Of a stretch of 64,000 nucleotides of DNA, positions 1 through 11,511 are shown piece by piece. How positions within the stretch are numbered: position 1 is the first letter of the stretch; each line of letters opens with the position of its first letter. The notes under the pieces were generated by a model. That model was not told where the DNA came from and did no database searches. It was given only the letters and a program-made list of their open reading frames with translations. The position numbers and the translations under genes are program-made. The DNA is from Gloeopeniophorella convolvens (Eukaryota; Basidiomycota; Agaricomycetes; Russulales): the NCBI GenBank assembly GCA_022496205.1, contig WTXD01000007.1:248001-312000 (forward strand). Direction: 5' to 3'.

Positions 1-645
1 TGAGCCCAAGCACAGAAGCGGCATTCTAGCTGTTGCTTATTCCCGTGAAAGCCGAACATTGCTTTCATCGGCGTCGAGAGCTTCTCTGATGGCCTGCTCC
101 CTCGAGGCGCCTTATAACTCAAAGGAAACTCGGATGTCTTGCCAAGTCAACCATATACACATACATCCGCAGCACAGGAATCTCATTGTCCTAGAGGCAC
201 GCTTTCCATTCCTTCTGTTCTGCATGTCGCCTAATTATTTACAATTTGTGCTGCCAGACTGACCATTTAGACGAACAAATGCACATATACGATTCACGAA
301 ATGGCAACTTCAAAAGGAAGCCAGACATGCAGTTTGGACATCGTAACATCTCTATTGAAGACAACAGAACAGAGTCACGTTACGTGCGGGGCGCTCCGTA
401 CATGACCTACTTCGCCCGGGGCTCGAGGGATGGTGTGGTAAAAGTGTGGGACTTTCGTTCCAGAACGGTCAGCACAGCCACCATACCGCCCACTCACAAA
501 ACACTGACTCCTCGTTTCTCTGCAGAAACCTGTTGTTCAACTCGAGCATCAGATAGGAGAGGGTGTTTTGCATACCGCGTTTGCTCGCGACGCGGTGGTC
601 GCATACAGCAAGGAGGCTGTAACATACCTAGACATGAATGCATGA
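1..645 (+). CDS. WD40-repeat protein, 3' end only (partial)
   Basis: This is the C-terminal end of a WD40-type beta-propeller protein whose 5' part lies outside the window. Three exons can be joined: before 145, 258-467 and 526-645, with phase-0 introns of 112 and 58 nt. The first exon carries a repeat-like stretch with GILAVAYS and LLSSASRASLMACSL. The second carries SRDGVVKVWDFR, the typical end of a WD repeat blade. The last exon ends in a short beta-rich tail and a TGA. WD40 propellers are scaffolds for protein complexes; nothing here says which complex. The first exon is the least certain part because its repeat is weak. I do not recognise the specific family. Confidence 0.55.
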
Positions 646-2291
646 ATGCAGGATCTGGCGCTCGATCGAGACTTCACAATATACAGCCGGAGCCAAGCCG
701 CCTCCTGCAGACTGCCTGTTATACCATTCATTTTGCACATGCTGTTTTAAGGTACCGATCTAGCTCACACACTAATTAGACATGGATGGGACGAAGCCGC
801 GGCGCATGGGGCGACAAAGGACGCGTGGAGCTCGGCGGGGGTGTGTGCAGTATGTCAGGCAACCGCGAGGACCAATAATTTCGCCCAACGGCGGTGGTTT
901 CAAACGCGTTGGCACCGTGCCCATGATCAAATTTTCTAATCGGCGGTTCCTGCAAGCGGAGACAAGATTCACGACGAAATGAGGCTTGACCCCCTCGTGG
1001 CGTGCGTATCGCGTCCTGGACGTTGTGAAGCGGAGGATGCGGGGTATTCACTCGTCCGTAAGACATGAGGTGGAGATGGAAACCAGACATGCGGGGACGT
1101 GGGTCAGGGTTGATGCGCACCGTCACATGCTCGCGTTCCTCGATGCACTTGAATCCTGCGATGTGGATGGCTGTGTTACATCGTTGCGTCCTGAAGGCCT
1201 GATGGGCGGCAGCGCGCCATCGCGCAAGTAGAACCAGACCCGTTTTGGCGTGGACTCGGAAGTAGCCAATCGCCTAAGGAGCGCGACGCAACGAACAGGC
1301 ATGGTGGCCATGAGAGGAGCCAACAGCAGGATGTGTGGATCAGGGCCGATGCGGGAGGTCAAGCGCAGGTGCGTGATTTAATTTACACACGGACATCTGT
1401 TGCTATCACCTGCAGGCCGCTAGGGTAGGAGTACCATCAAGAACTCCTGAATGCCAGCAAGCACTGGTAAGCGAGTGGCAGATTAGGGGAGCAGCCCTTG
1501 GGCCAGACAGATAATCACTACGTTGTCTGGGGGGAGATAGGAGGAGCGACGGCCGATGTGCCATCTCGCTACAATGCCAACATTCCCGCGAGGTTGCTGT
1601 CAATGATATCAGAGGGAGCGTGGGTTTACGTCACAGTATTAATATCTGACCCCCAGAGCAGGACAAAGAACGGATTTGGCGCAGGTCTGCACCGAAGCTT
1701 GATCCCTTGTACAGGTTCCCAGTGAAGACCCATTTACAGGGAACGCCGGTCCACGCCCTTGACCTGTAAGACGGCGTTTGGCCTGCATGAAACTTTACCT
1801 CGTGCCTCATTGAGTAAAGTGAACCTGGGAAACTGAGACGCCACGCGGGAGACCGTGATGACGGACAGACACTGGAGAGGGCGCATTCAACCCGACAAGA
1901 ATAATCGCGTAATAAGGTCTCGCTGCTGTGAGACGCGTCGGGTGTAGCGCAGGATCAAGTAGCACTGCAGCAGAATATGCAGAGTCGGGCCCCGCGGAAG
2001 AGGGGGAGGCCTGTTGATCAGCTGTCCGACCATCGAAATTACTGGTCTTCCAGTAGCTCGATTGCGAAGTCTCAGCTCAAACCGAAACTCAAGGAAAGAG
2101 CATGCGGGTCGGCAGTGGTGCGGATTAGAAAGGGAGAGCGCTGATCAGGGTGTCTACGCGCTCGGACGAACGGCAAGAGTTAATCCGAAATGTGAGCACT
2201 CCGCGAACCGCCCACGTGATCGAGTGAGGTTCTGTGCGCGACGCGCGCCTCTGGGAACTAACCACTTCACACCTCTCAGCTTTGTGGCAAA
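646..2291. other. Intergenic stretch, no gene supported
   Basis: About 1.6 kb between the WD40 gene and the L11 gene. Open frames on both strands are short, low in recognisable motifs and not joined by convincing splice sites. Two stretches near 1100 and 1340 resemble each other and may be an old, diverged duplication. Confidence 0.5.
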
Positions 2292-2787
2292 ATGTCGAAG
2301 GCCATGGCAGCGAGGCCACAATTCGTCGTTCGTCTATCTTTCCCTCGTATTCGCGCACGTTCGCCCTAACCAGCCCCAGCGCCTTCTGATAGCCGCTGGC
2401 AAGGCCGCCCCGACACCACCCGTCGGACCCGCTCTTGGTGCCCGTGGCGTCAAGTCAATGGACTTTTGCAAACAGTTCAACGCTCGCACAGCTCATATTA
2501 CCCCAGGAGTGCCTATCCCCACAATCATTCACATTCAGCCTGATCGATCCTTCACCTTCGTCACCAAAACACCAACTGTTTCGTATTTTCTGAAAAAGGC
2601 AGCAGGCATCGAGAAGGGCACTGGCAGACCAGGCCACGAGATGGTTGGGACAGTCAGCCTCAAACACGTGTACGAGATTGCTAAGATTAAAGCTACCGAT
2701 GAACACTTGAAGCATCTGCGGCTTGAGGCAATCGCAAGCACTATCATCGGTTCGGCGCGTACGCTAGGCGTGCAGGTGGTTCCGTGA
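2292..2787 (+). CDS. MRPL11: Mitochondrial large-subunit ribosomal protein uL11m
   Basis: Ribosomal protein L11 binds the GTPase-associated region of large-subunit rRNA and helps factor-driven steps of translation. The organellar form acts in mitochondria. The product is about 147 residues, close to bacterial L11. Visible signatures are AGKAAPTPPVGPALG near the N-terminus, TPTVSYFLKKAAGIEKG in the middle, and the tail SIIGSAR-like TIIGSARTLGVQVV. The best model has two exons, 2292-2327 and 2380-2787, with donor GTTCGT and acceptor CCCCAG. The exact donor is uncertain because two nearby GT sites also keep frame. The start ATG begins MSKAMAARPQF. Yeast calls this gene MRPL19. Confidence 0.9.
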
Positions 2788-3973
2788 CTTTGGGCGCGCC
2801 TGTGGCCCCGCGTCTTGTGACTGTGCGTGTTCTTCTGCGTGCACATCTCGCGTTCTGCTGATCCTAGGCCCTAGGGATGCGAAGCCGGACCTGACGCGCA
2901 GCTTGCCGGTGGATGATTCTCCGCTGCGGGGGGTCTGCCCTGGCAATTTCGCTGTGACAGGCGTTCTTCGGTTTAATATCCCGGAGCTTGTGAATGTTCG
3001 GTAGAATCGCAATGGCAGGGTGTTGTGTGTCGGCTCGGAGCGCCGCGCTCGAGCCTTGAGCTGCTGATGTTGGGGAAAGATCATGCGGATGGAAAATGAT
3101 CATCGATTTGGTTCTCGAGATAAAAAGTAAGAGCCGCGGACGCGTCGGACTACCGCCGTAGGTAGAGGCGTTGCTCCTCGCCACCGTGGGTGTTTGAAAG
3201 CTCACGAGCAGGGTTTCTGGTTCCGTAGACAGCGCCCAGATTGAGCCGAGCCACCGTGCAGTAGTGGCGGGGCGGCGGCGGCGGATAGCGCTGGGTGGTT
3301 AGGAGAAATGTTCCTTATCACCACGCCTTGTGCTTTGAAAGGTATTGCCGACACGCTGTGTACACGCTCTTTGAGTTGAGACGCAACCCGGGGAAGACGG
3401 CGCCAGACTCCCGCATCCAGCCTCCCATATCCGTTGCCTCTCCGCCGCCTCATGTTGGAGGTTGCTCTGTCGGCGGTGAGTAAATCGTCTTGTTTTTGAC
3501 CCGGTCGTTGCGAGCTCAGTAACGTCTTGTTTTCTGTGCATAGTTGTTGTCCTGGCTTTTGTGGTCACTGTTGTCTCGTCCATGATTTAAAGCAGAATTC
3601 CTCATGTCGGATTCAGGCGATGGCCACCGTTTCTCTTCCCTCCCAAGGTCGGCGCTTACCCGCACCTCGTGTTGCCTTCCGATCAAGCTGGCCACGACCT
3701 GAATGCGGATTCGGAGACCTGCTCCATGAACAACGCTCCAGGACACGTCTACCAGCCTACTTCTCGTGCCGACATGCTGCGAGCCCTGCTGTATTCAGCT
3801 TTATCGGTCACTATGTTCACCACGTTCCGATCGAACAATTCACCATCACCCGTGTGCAAGAATGCGCTGCCCCCGAGCGTGTATAAAATGCCTGACCGAA
3901 GTGCACCAATCCTCCAGTTCTCCAGACCGACAGAAGTCTAATCATCCTCCCCACTCCACTCTCATCTATCAAC
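2788..3973. other. Intergenic stretch with promoter of the DUF6593 gene
   Basis: About 1.2 kb without a supported gene. Its right end holds the promoter of the next gene, with a TATA box at 3882-3888. Small open frames on both strands here show no family motif. Confidence 0.5.
3882..3888 (+). promoter_or_regulatory. TATA box of the DUF6593 gene
   Basis: The sequence TATAAAA lies 86-92 nt before the start codon at 3974, the usual place for a fungal TATA element. It is followed by a pyrimidine-rich leader ending AACATGG. Confidence 0.6.
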
Positions 3974-4803
3974 ATGGCCACCGCTCAGAACGACGTGCTC
4001 TCTTGGACCTCCCAGGATCCTCGGCAGAGCCAGCTGTTCAGCCCATTTGGTGTCGTCTACCGATTCCAGGTATATTTGATCGGCCACAGCGCGTCGCGCC
4101 CCGATCCTCACCGCATTTGCCCAGACCGACACCAACCCGCAAGGGCAAAGTACAACCACTGTTTGGCGCGCAATACGCGCGAACAAGGAGGACCGCGTAG
4201 CAAAACTTGAGTGGGCTCCTGGCGGTGGTTTTGGACGCGCTGTCATCGGGAAGGTAAGATCTTCGCCGCGGCGGGCCCTCCGCATTTGACGTGTTTCTTA
4301 CGCTCTCATTGGTCACAGAACACCCTTCCTATGGCCGACTTAGTCCGCCGAGACCCGCGGATGCCTGTGCGTTTCAGTTTGTTTGTATTTCGCTCGCCTG
4401 ACCTGGATTTTCTAGAACTCGAGGGTGTTCAACGGCCCTGATGGTTTCCAGTACAGATGGAGACCAAGTACCAACAGCCAGGACATCGTGGTGGGTTCCC
4501 CTCCGTCTGAGTCCCTATAAGAAGCAGCTGATTGGAGCTTCTCCTCAGTTACAAGACCCCAATAATAATGTGATTGCCTTCGTTCGACCCACTAGGCCAA
4601 CACGCTACCAGGGTGTCGGGGACGTCTATGCGGAGCTTCACTTCGTCCGTACGGCTGGTGCAGGCGTCGTGGTATGTTTAGCTGCAACTCTAAGCCGCTG
4701 ATTCACGCTGACTCGGACCGATGTCAAGATGCACCCTCCGCTTATGGACACCGTCACGGTGACCGCTATGCTCTACAGGTTTGCATCGGCGTTCAACATG
4801 TGA
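3974..4803 (+). CDS. DUF6593 domain protein
   Basis: The product is 181 residues from six exons: 3974-4069, 4125-4253, 4319-4366, 4416-4490, 4549-4671 and 4729-4803. All five introns are 49-65 nt, GT-AG and phase 0. The protein starts MATAQNDVLSW and continues SPFGVVYRFQ, TTVWRAIRANKED, LEWAPGGGFGRAVIGK and PDGFQYRWRPS. It ends with a beta-rich half, IAFVRPTRP then YAELHFVRTAGAGVV, and MLYRFASAFNM. This pattern (FxxPxG-Y, W-RAI, F-GPDG-YRW) matches DUF6593, a family that is often multicopy in mushroom-forming fungi and has no assigned function. No signal peptide or membrane segment is visible. The tail-to-tail neighbour is the AhpD-like gene. The gene structure is strong; function is unknown. 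Confidence 0.85.
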
Positions 4804-5180
4804 TAGGCGTCTTGATATCGGACTATCTTGTTTACTAATTTAAAGAGGTTGGCCTGAGCACTGAATCGTGTATAACATCGTGTGGGGGCAATTACTTATC
4901 CTGGCATACCATGTACTCGTGTCTTGGCTGCATATGTAAAGTCGCACCATCGCGTTCCATCAAGAAACATCCATCTGCGCGAGGTGCCGGCTTGACCCCT
5001 GGCTCGGCCTGCCTGGAGGAGCGTGTTCAAAACATGCTTCAGCTGCGGGCCGTCTGGCCTTCCCACATGTGCTTCTTTCTCAAATGCTTCTGAGCGTGCC
5101 GCCCAGGGACGACACGGAGCTTATGGACATATGCATATGCAATTCTACGGGGCAGACTGACAGGACGGCGCGATGATTCC
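4804..5180. other. Convergent 3' region
   Basis: 377 bp between the stop codons of the DUF6593 gene and the AhpD-like gene. It should hold both 3' UTRs. I see no gene in it. Confidence 0.5.
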
Positions 5181-6360
5181 CTACAACTTGGCTGGCGGTA
5201 CACCATCCCGCTCAGGAATGACCACGTCCAAAAGTGTATCGACAGTGCGCAGGACCCACTCTGTGCCCTCGTCGGTCGCGATCCAGCGGTCTTCCTCGCT
5301 GAGCCCCTTCACGACGTTGCGCGCCTTGAGCAGACCGAAAACGTGGCTCACGAGCTGCGGCCCGACGCGGTCCTCGGCGCGCAGGCAGGCAACGCCGACC
5401 ACGGACCCCAGCGCACGGCTGAGGTTGCCTTGTTCGTCCGCACCAGGGAGCGGTGACAGCACGGAGCCATAGGACTGGATAATGAACGCTAGAATGAGCA
5501 GGTTTGTGAGCATCAGCATCATCGGGCTCGCCGAAGCAGATGTGGAGATGTGGAGATCATGATCGAGACGGAAGTGCGCGAGCATGACGCTGTGCACTTT
5601 CCGCATCGGTCGCGGGGGGAAACAAGCTCGCGGACGTACCTATGAAGTCGGGGTGATATGACTCGAGTTTCTTGTACAGTTTGACAGCGTGCGGTTCATA
5701 TATAGAATTCCACAGAGCCGTCCCGCGGGCGATAACGGCCTCGATATTCGCGGCATTTGCAGTTCTGTAACTGGTACGTTGATCCCCCCAGATGTCGGCC
5801 GCGTTAAATTTTAACGAGAGGGCGGACGTACCTGTGGGTGTCTGTTCGCAGCTCGGTCCTCACGTCGTCCTCCAGTGCAGCTTGCAGTCCCGCGAGGGCG
5901 CCGATGGTCTGTACGGGATAGGCTCAGTGTACACGCCGAGGGCCAGGCTGCCAGACGCACTCGAGGAACACCGACAAAAATCGTGCTCTTGAGTGCAGCT
6001 TCACGCATGAGGGCCGCTTTCCGCACGGCATCGGACACGCTCAGGCGGGAGCCAGCGTCACCCACCTCGGACCGCGTCGCAAAGCGGTAGAGGTGTCCGA
6101 CGGACGATGGGACGTTCGCTGTCAATAGCGTACAAGTCTAGGGCACGATGAAGTTGCAGTTTAGAGAAGGGGCTAGATGTACGCACCGTGAGGACAAGCC
6201 AGCCCGTTGTTGCCCCTTTCAGACGCGCGTCTGCATAGGTGGTCTTGAACAAGTGATTCAACCGAGACAGGGAGGGCCCGACATATGCATCTGGGTTACG
6301 CAGCGTCAAAAGCTGCTTGACTGCTGGGGGTAGATGTTTAACCATTGAAAAGCCAGTCAT
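5181..6360 (-). CDS. AhpD-like (carboxymuconolactone decarboxylase fold) protein
   Basis: Five exons, read on the minus strand, give 286 residues: 6187-6360, 5961-6137, 5832-5908, 5640-5764 and 5181-5488. Introns are 49, 52, 67 and 151 nt. The middle carries REAALKSTIFVGVPRTI, the helix typical of AhpD-like proteins in fungi. The C-terminal half has IIQSYGSVLSPLPG, ALGSVVGVACLRAE and DEGTEWVLRTVDTLL. AhpD-fold proteins include peroxidase partners and decarboxylases. The CxxC pair used by catalytic AhpD is absent in the matching helix, so a redox role is doubtful. The start is the ATG giving MTGFSMVKHLPP. A later ATG five codons down is also possible. Confidence 0.75.
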
Positions 6361-6696
6361 TCCCACACACTGGGTTCAAGTACCCCCGGATTAGCCGATT
6401 GGCATATAATGGTCGAGCATCTAACTATGCTGCAATTCAACAAAATAAGACAGGCCGCAGGTTGCCTCGCGTCAACGCCAACGACAAACTCCATGGTACT
6501 GCTACGGGGAGAACAAGGATTTAAACTATTGCAGTACTCTGTACTACACTCCGCAGACACTCATAGCAGAGCAACGTTAAGAACAAGAAAAGCTCAGAGT
6601 CTACTACCAGCGAACCAGCTCTAAGCGCCAAAGGGTATATATGTGCGTGAAAGAACCAATCAAGGCAACCTTGAGGTTCGCAAGTCCAGTGCTCGC
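6361..6696. other. Intergenic stretch
   Basis: 336 bp between the start of the AhpD-like gene and the stop of the GH128 gene, both on the minus strand. It should hold the AhpD-like promoter and the GH128 3' UTR. A B-box-like GGTTCAAGTACC at about 6371 has no matching A box upstream, so I do not call a tRNA. Confidence 0.45.
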
Positions 6697-8167
6697 TTAG
6701 GGGTTGAGGTATTGCTCGCCAAGCGCATTTGGTTTGTTGTCGCCGCCCATGAGCGCGTTGAGACCGTTAACATTGTTCTGCTCAAGTTCCCAATCTTGCA
6801 TGGCGGCTGAGGTACCGTGTCAGTGGGTAACTACGAAAGTGAAGATACGGCGGCTTACAGAACCAGAAGTAAGCTCTGACCCAGGGCTGCGACTGCATGA
6901 AGTTGGTCGTCTCGGCCAAAAATGAGCTGATCTCGGATGCAGACAGCTGCTGATTCTTTCCAGAGAAATCCTGCGGAGGCGCTCATAAACTTCCCGGCAA
7001 GAATACACAAAATGTGACCAAACCTGAGCGGCGAATTCAGTAACCCAGATGTCGAGGCCGAAGGCATTGTGATACTGGTTGAGCTGGTCGATCAAGGCCT
7101 GGGCGACTACACTATAATGGTGAATAGCAAGGGCATCAATCTGTGACATCATCAGAAAAACGCGGAAACCACAAGGTACTACAAAGAGACCGACCGTACA
7201 ACCTTTCTCTTTGCAAGCAGAGAAGAAGTTCTGCTGCCAGGTGAAGCCGGCCGGGGCGTTCGTACAGGCAGGGGAAATGAGCTCATAGCCGGCGTTCTTC
7301 AACGGCTGGAGATACTCCATCCAAAGCTGAGCAGCATATGTGGGGTCCAAGTTGGATTCACCGTTCTGGTCAGGCCTGGAACAAATCTCAGCATGGAGCA
7401 GGCACGAGAATGGTAGCTACTCACTCGTTGAAACCAAAGACGCGCGTAGCATAACCTGCCACAACCGTACTCTTGAATGCATCGAGATCCTTCGCACCCC
7501 AGAGCATGGGAATAGGCTCGATGCCAAGCGCAGCAGCACCAGCGACCTTCGTCGCATCCCAGTTGTACACGCTAGAAGAATGTGAGCCGAGTTAGAGGTG
7601 ACCGTGGAGATCCACGTACTAGGCAACATCCTTGGTCTTGAAGTTGGGGAGGGAAGACTCCTCATTGTTAGACCAAGTGAGACCGACCTTGCCGCCACCG
7701 CCACCGCTCGAGGGAGGAGGGGGGATGACAGGGGTAGCGGTCGGCTTGTTGGAGGAAGTGGAGTGAGAACTAGAGGATGAGGGGTGAGGGGAGGCCGTAG
7801 TATGCTCGGCAGAGGAAGAGGGGGCGGCAGATTCGGTAGTGTGAGAAGAAGAAGAGGACTTCGGAGGAGGAGGGGGGGGAGCAGCAGAGGAGGACGAGAC
7901 ATGGGAAGAAGAAATATGAGTGGAGGGGACGGAGGTGTGAGTAGTAGAAGTGGCTACCGAGGCTATGCTCGTAGATGTGCGCGGCTTGCAGCGCCTAGTG
8001 GAACCGTCGCGCTTTTTCTTCGCGATACCAGCGTGGGCATGGTTCACGCTGCGTGCGGCGTGACGATGCTCGACGCTCAGCGCGTTCACAGGAACGGCGT
8101 TGAATGAGGTGGCGAGAATAGCGAGGGCCGAGATGGCCAAGAGGTTCAGAAACTTAATGGGAGCCAT
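6697..8167 (-). CDS. Secreted GH128 beta-1,3-glucanase with Ser/Thr/Pro-rich linker
   Basis: Six exons on the minus strand give 404 residues: 7620-8167, 7425-7571, 7195-7375, 7024-7140, 6859-6970 and 6697-6806. A signal peptide (MAPIKFLNLLAISALAIL, ending near NA at residue 29) is followed by about 120 residues rich in Ser, Thr and Pro. The catalytic domain starts at KVGLTWSNNE and shows GFNEPDQ, with the likely acid/base Glu, then ALAIHHY and DIWVTEFAAQ, with the likely nucleophile Glu. These are the marks of the fungal glycosyl hydrolase catalytic core, GH128, which cuts beta-1,3-glucan in cell walls. Introns are 48-54 nt. The linker is probably O-glycosylated. It may act in wall remodelling or mycoparasitism; the sequence does not decide. 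Confidence 0.92.
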
Positions 8168-8755
8168 TTGATATTCTGGTTAAAGAGAGACGGTTTTAAA
8201 AGAATGTGTCGGGGCCTGCCTGTAGCTAGGAACGGGCGCAGACTGGGAGGAAGGGGGGGGAGGGAGGGCGAGAAAAACGATGGAGAACAGGTCGCGAGGG
8301 TGGGCGGTATTTATTCCGTCTGGCGACGAACAGGGAGATGCTTACATAAGGGGCAACGGGCGCGGGCCGAGGAGCTTGGCACGTCGTCCGGAACGATGCC
8401 GGGCCAACAGCGCGAGCGGCGCAGGCGAGCGCTCCAGTTGCATCTTGCGTTCCTGTTCCTGCTCGCACCGCTGGGCAAAATAAAATACACATGCGGGGCC
8501 TGGCGGGCTATCTATGCCCGCTGCGGACGCGGGATCTGACGGCGCCATAGCGACAGGCGGCGACAGCAACAGAGCGCGACAGACTGGCGGAGTTTAGCGC
8601 GCGGATGCATCAAAATCAAAGCAAGTACTAATAGGGCACGCATTCACCCTCTCTCTTTTTCTCTAACCCTCAAGTTTGTCCCCAGAAAACCGGTTCATCC
8701 TCGTTCATCACCGTCCATCCCAGCTACTCCCACCTCTGCCTCCATCTCACTGAAA
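8168..8755. promoter_or_regulatory. Divergent promoter region, GH128 and RRM genes
   Basis: 588 bp between two divergent start codons. On the minus strand a TATA-like AATAAATA (8308-8315) lies about 140 nt before the GH128 start. The plus-strand side ends in a pyrimidine-rich leader (CTCTCTCTTTTTCTC) before the RRM gene, a common fungal promoter style. Confidence 0.45.
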
Positions 8756-9950
8756 ATGTCTGACGCCCCCGCCGCCCCCGTCCCAGAGCAAGGCGTGCCT
8801 CCGGCTGCGCAGGCCGACCAAGTCCCTTCTTTCAAGGTACACGACCCTGACCCCGCACCCCCCATCTTATCATCGCTCACCTCTCCTTCCTCCTTCCCCG
8901 CAGGTCTTCGTCGGAAATCTTGCGTACTCCACCACGGATGAAGGGCTGAAGGCGTTTTTCGAGCCCGTCCAGAGCGACATGTGCGCGTCCTTTTTTCCCG
9001 CCTCGTGCGCATCGCTTGTGCCGCCGGCTCGCTGCTAATTACGTACCTGCCCTCTCCCCATGCAGCATCTCCGCCCAGGTAATTATGCGCGGAACTAGGT
9101 CCGCGGGCTATGGGTTCGTTGCCCTCTCCACAGCCGAGGCTGCTCAGAAGGCCGTCGACGCTCTTGACAAGCAGCAGCTCGACGAACGCCCGATCATCGT
9201 CGAGATAGCTAAACCTGCCGATCAGAAGGAAAAGGAGAGGAAGGAAAAGAAGACCCGCAGGCGCCCTGGCAGGCGTGGATCAAAGGCCGTCCCCGGCGAG
9301 GTCACTGAAGCCGAGGCTAACGGCGAAGCCAAGGCGGAGGACGCTGCCCCCGCTGAAGGTGAGGCTTCCAAGCCCAAGAAGAAGAAGAAAAAGGCTGCGG
9401 TGAGAGTGTATGCGCTGACGCGTTTCCGATCTGTCACTCATTCCGACTCGCGTAGAAGAAGGCCAAGCCTGCCGATGGCGAGGCTGCTCTTGCTTCTGAC
9501 TCTGCAGAGCCCGCCGTGGCTGCGGATGGCGAAGTCAAGGCTCCTCGCAAGAAGCGCACCCCGCGTACTCGCCGCCCCGAAGGTGAGGAGCCCACTGGCG
9601 AACCCTCCAAGTCGGTGCTCTTCGTGGCCAACCTTGGCTTCACCCTCGACGATGCTGCCCTTACTGCTTTGTTCGCCGAGGCTGGCATCAAAGTCAACTC
9701 TGCCCGCATCGTTCGCAGGCAGTATGGCCGCCCCCGCAAGAGCAAGGGCTACGGTTTTGTTGATGTTGGCGATGAGGAGGAACAGAAGAAGGCCATTGCT
9801 GCTCTTGAGGGCAAAGAAGTTGCTGGCCGTCCCATCGCCGTCAAGGTCGCAGTCAACGCTCAGGTAGAGGATGGCAAGCAAGAGGATGACAAGGAGGAAG
9901 AAGCTGCTCAGGAGGAGGGCACCCCCGAAGTTACCATCGTGGCTGCGTGA
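8756..9950 (+). CDS. Two-RRM RNA-binding protein, nucleolin/Sbp1-like
   Basis: Four exons give 328 residues: 8756-8836, 8904-8980, 9066-9399 and 9456-9950. RRM1 starts VFVGNLAYSTTDEGLKAFF (RNP2) and has GYGFVALST (RNP1). A basic and acidic linker follows, with KKKKKK and Ala/Glu-rich stretches. RRM2 has VLFVANLGFTLDDAALTALF (RNP2) and KGYGFVDV (RNP1). The tail is acidic. RRM pairs bind single-stranded RNA, and the charged linker suggests a nucleolar or mRNP protein such as yeast Sbp1 or Nsr1. This is inference from layout only. Introns are 56-85 nt. The intron after exon 2 interrupts RRM1. Confidence 0.88.
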
Positions 9951-10231
9951 TGGGATGGCAACTTTGCCATACTCATCCGCCACTTGGCAGCTCAATGACT
10001 CACGACCCCGATGTTCTCGATGCCTGTTCACTTCTCCCCCGGATGGAAGGTTCAACTATGTCCTGACCGTTGTGTTTTTGTGACACGCTACTTGTTTCGT
10101 TTTCACGCGTGTTTTGCCATTTCGAAAACCTGTCGGTCTGGTGCCGGTTTTTAGTCGATAACTCGTGCCACAGTTGCGTACATGTACCGCGGCACTGTCT
10201 TCCTTCATGACATGATCATCACGTTTCCTCA

Positions 10232-11511
10232 ATGGCCGATGACGAAGATGATTACCTCTCAGACAAGTTTCTGCTCGCTCCTTGTGAGCGTTCCAAGCCA
10301 CATACCTATGCCGACAAGCGCAAGGAGGCTCTGCGAAAGTCCCAGCTGAAGAATGAGCGGAACAGGACCAAGAGTCGCAGGCAACTCGAGCTTGAGTCGC
10401 GCGAGGAGGGCCTTTCCAAGAGCCTCTTCGAACGTGCAGAAGATGACAAGGCTTCAGGCCAAGGTCAGGAGAACAAAGCGCTGTCCATGATGATGAAGAT
10501 GGGTTTCAAGCCCGGGCAGGCCCTGGGCAGGCCGGCTGCCGAGGGTGTCCCATCGTCCCCATCGCCCGCGCCACCCTCCGAGCCTGCACAGCGCACGCGC
10601 TCCCCGTCTCTCGAGCGCGACTCCAAGGTCGCCCTCAGTGTCCCCGGCTCCTCAGGAGGGAAAGAGCGCCGCCTCGTCAACCCGCTCCCGCTCAACGAGT
10701 GGACAGGTACGCCCACCCCGCCCTGCCCTGCCCCGCGCGCTCTACCCTGACACCGAACACGTTACGCCCCTCGCCGATACCAGGCAAGAAGGGCATCGGG
10801 CTCGGTAAGCGTGCCCCCTCGCCGACGGAGCTCGAGCGCCTCGCCAAGGCCGCGCGGCACGCCGAGGACGCAGACAAGGAGTCCTTCCGCGATCGCACCC
10901 GGCGCGAGTTCGAGACGCGCCGCGCGGAGGCACGACTCGCGCCCGCTCAGCAAACCTGCGCGACGCTCGACGAGCGCGCGGGCGTGGAGGTGCGTGCCCT
11001 GCGGCGTGGGCGCATACGCATGATCGCTGACACCGTCGCCGCGCGCAGTTCAACGTGCTCTGGCTGAACCCGGCGAACCCGGACACGTTCCCGACGGGCC
11101 TGCTGGATGTCCTCATGGAGACAGCGCCGATGGCGCGCGGCGAGAGCTCCATGGGGGACCGGCTGCGCGCGCAGATGCGTGCGGACGCGCTGCGTCCGCT
11201 TGACGACGACGGCGCGCCCGCGGACCCGGAGGGCGCAGAGAGCGACGGCGCCCCCGTGTCTCCGGAGACCATCGACGAAGCTACGCAGTTCTTGCGCTTG
11301 ACTGTAAGCGAGGCTTCGTTCGTTGCCTTATCAAAGGTGCGGGGGCTGACTGGCAACGCGGCGATCCGAACAGCCCGTAGAACGCTTGGAACGCGTCCTG
11401 GAGTACCTGCGCACGGAGTACCATTACTGCTTCTGGTGCGGCACTCAGTATGGTAGCTCGGACGAAATGAAGGAAGAGTGTCCCGGTCCCGACGAGGACA
11501 TGCACGACTAG
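10232..11511 (+). CDS. G-patch domain protein, GPATCH11/CCDC75-like
   Basis: Four exons give 357 residues: 10232-10706, 10784-10989, 11049-11303 and 11374-11511. The start MADDEDDYLSDKFL is typical of the GPATCH11 family. A coiled, basic stretch (KRKEALRKSQLKNERNRTKS) precedes a G-patch core, MMMKMGFKPGQALGR then KKGIGLGK. The C-terminal DUF4187 segment has RVLEYLRTEYHYCFWCGTQY and ends acidic. G-patch proteins activate DEAH helicases, and GPATCH11 has been linked to kinetochore and splicing roles in animals. No frame problem is seen. The intron before the last exon is 70 nt and the others are 59-77 nt. Confidence 0.88.

Noticed and set aside
6365..6385. tRNA-like B box GGTTCAAGTACC
   Set aside because: No A box at the right distance upstream and no fold with paired arms could be made.
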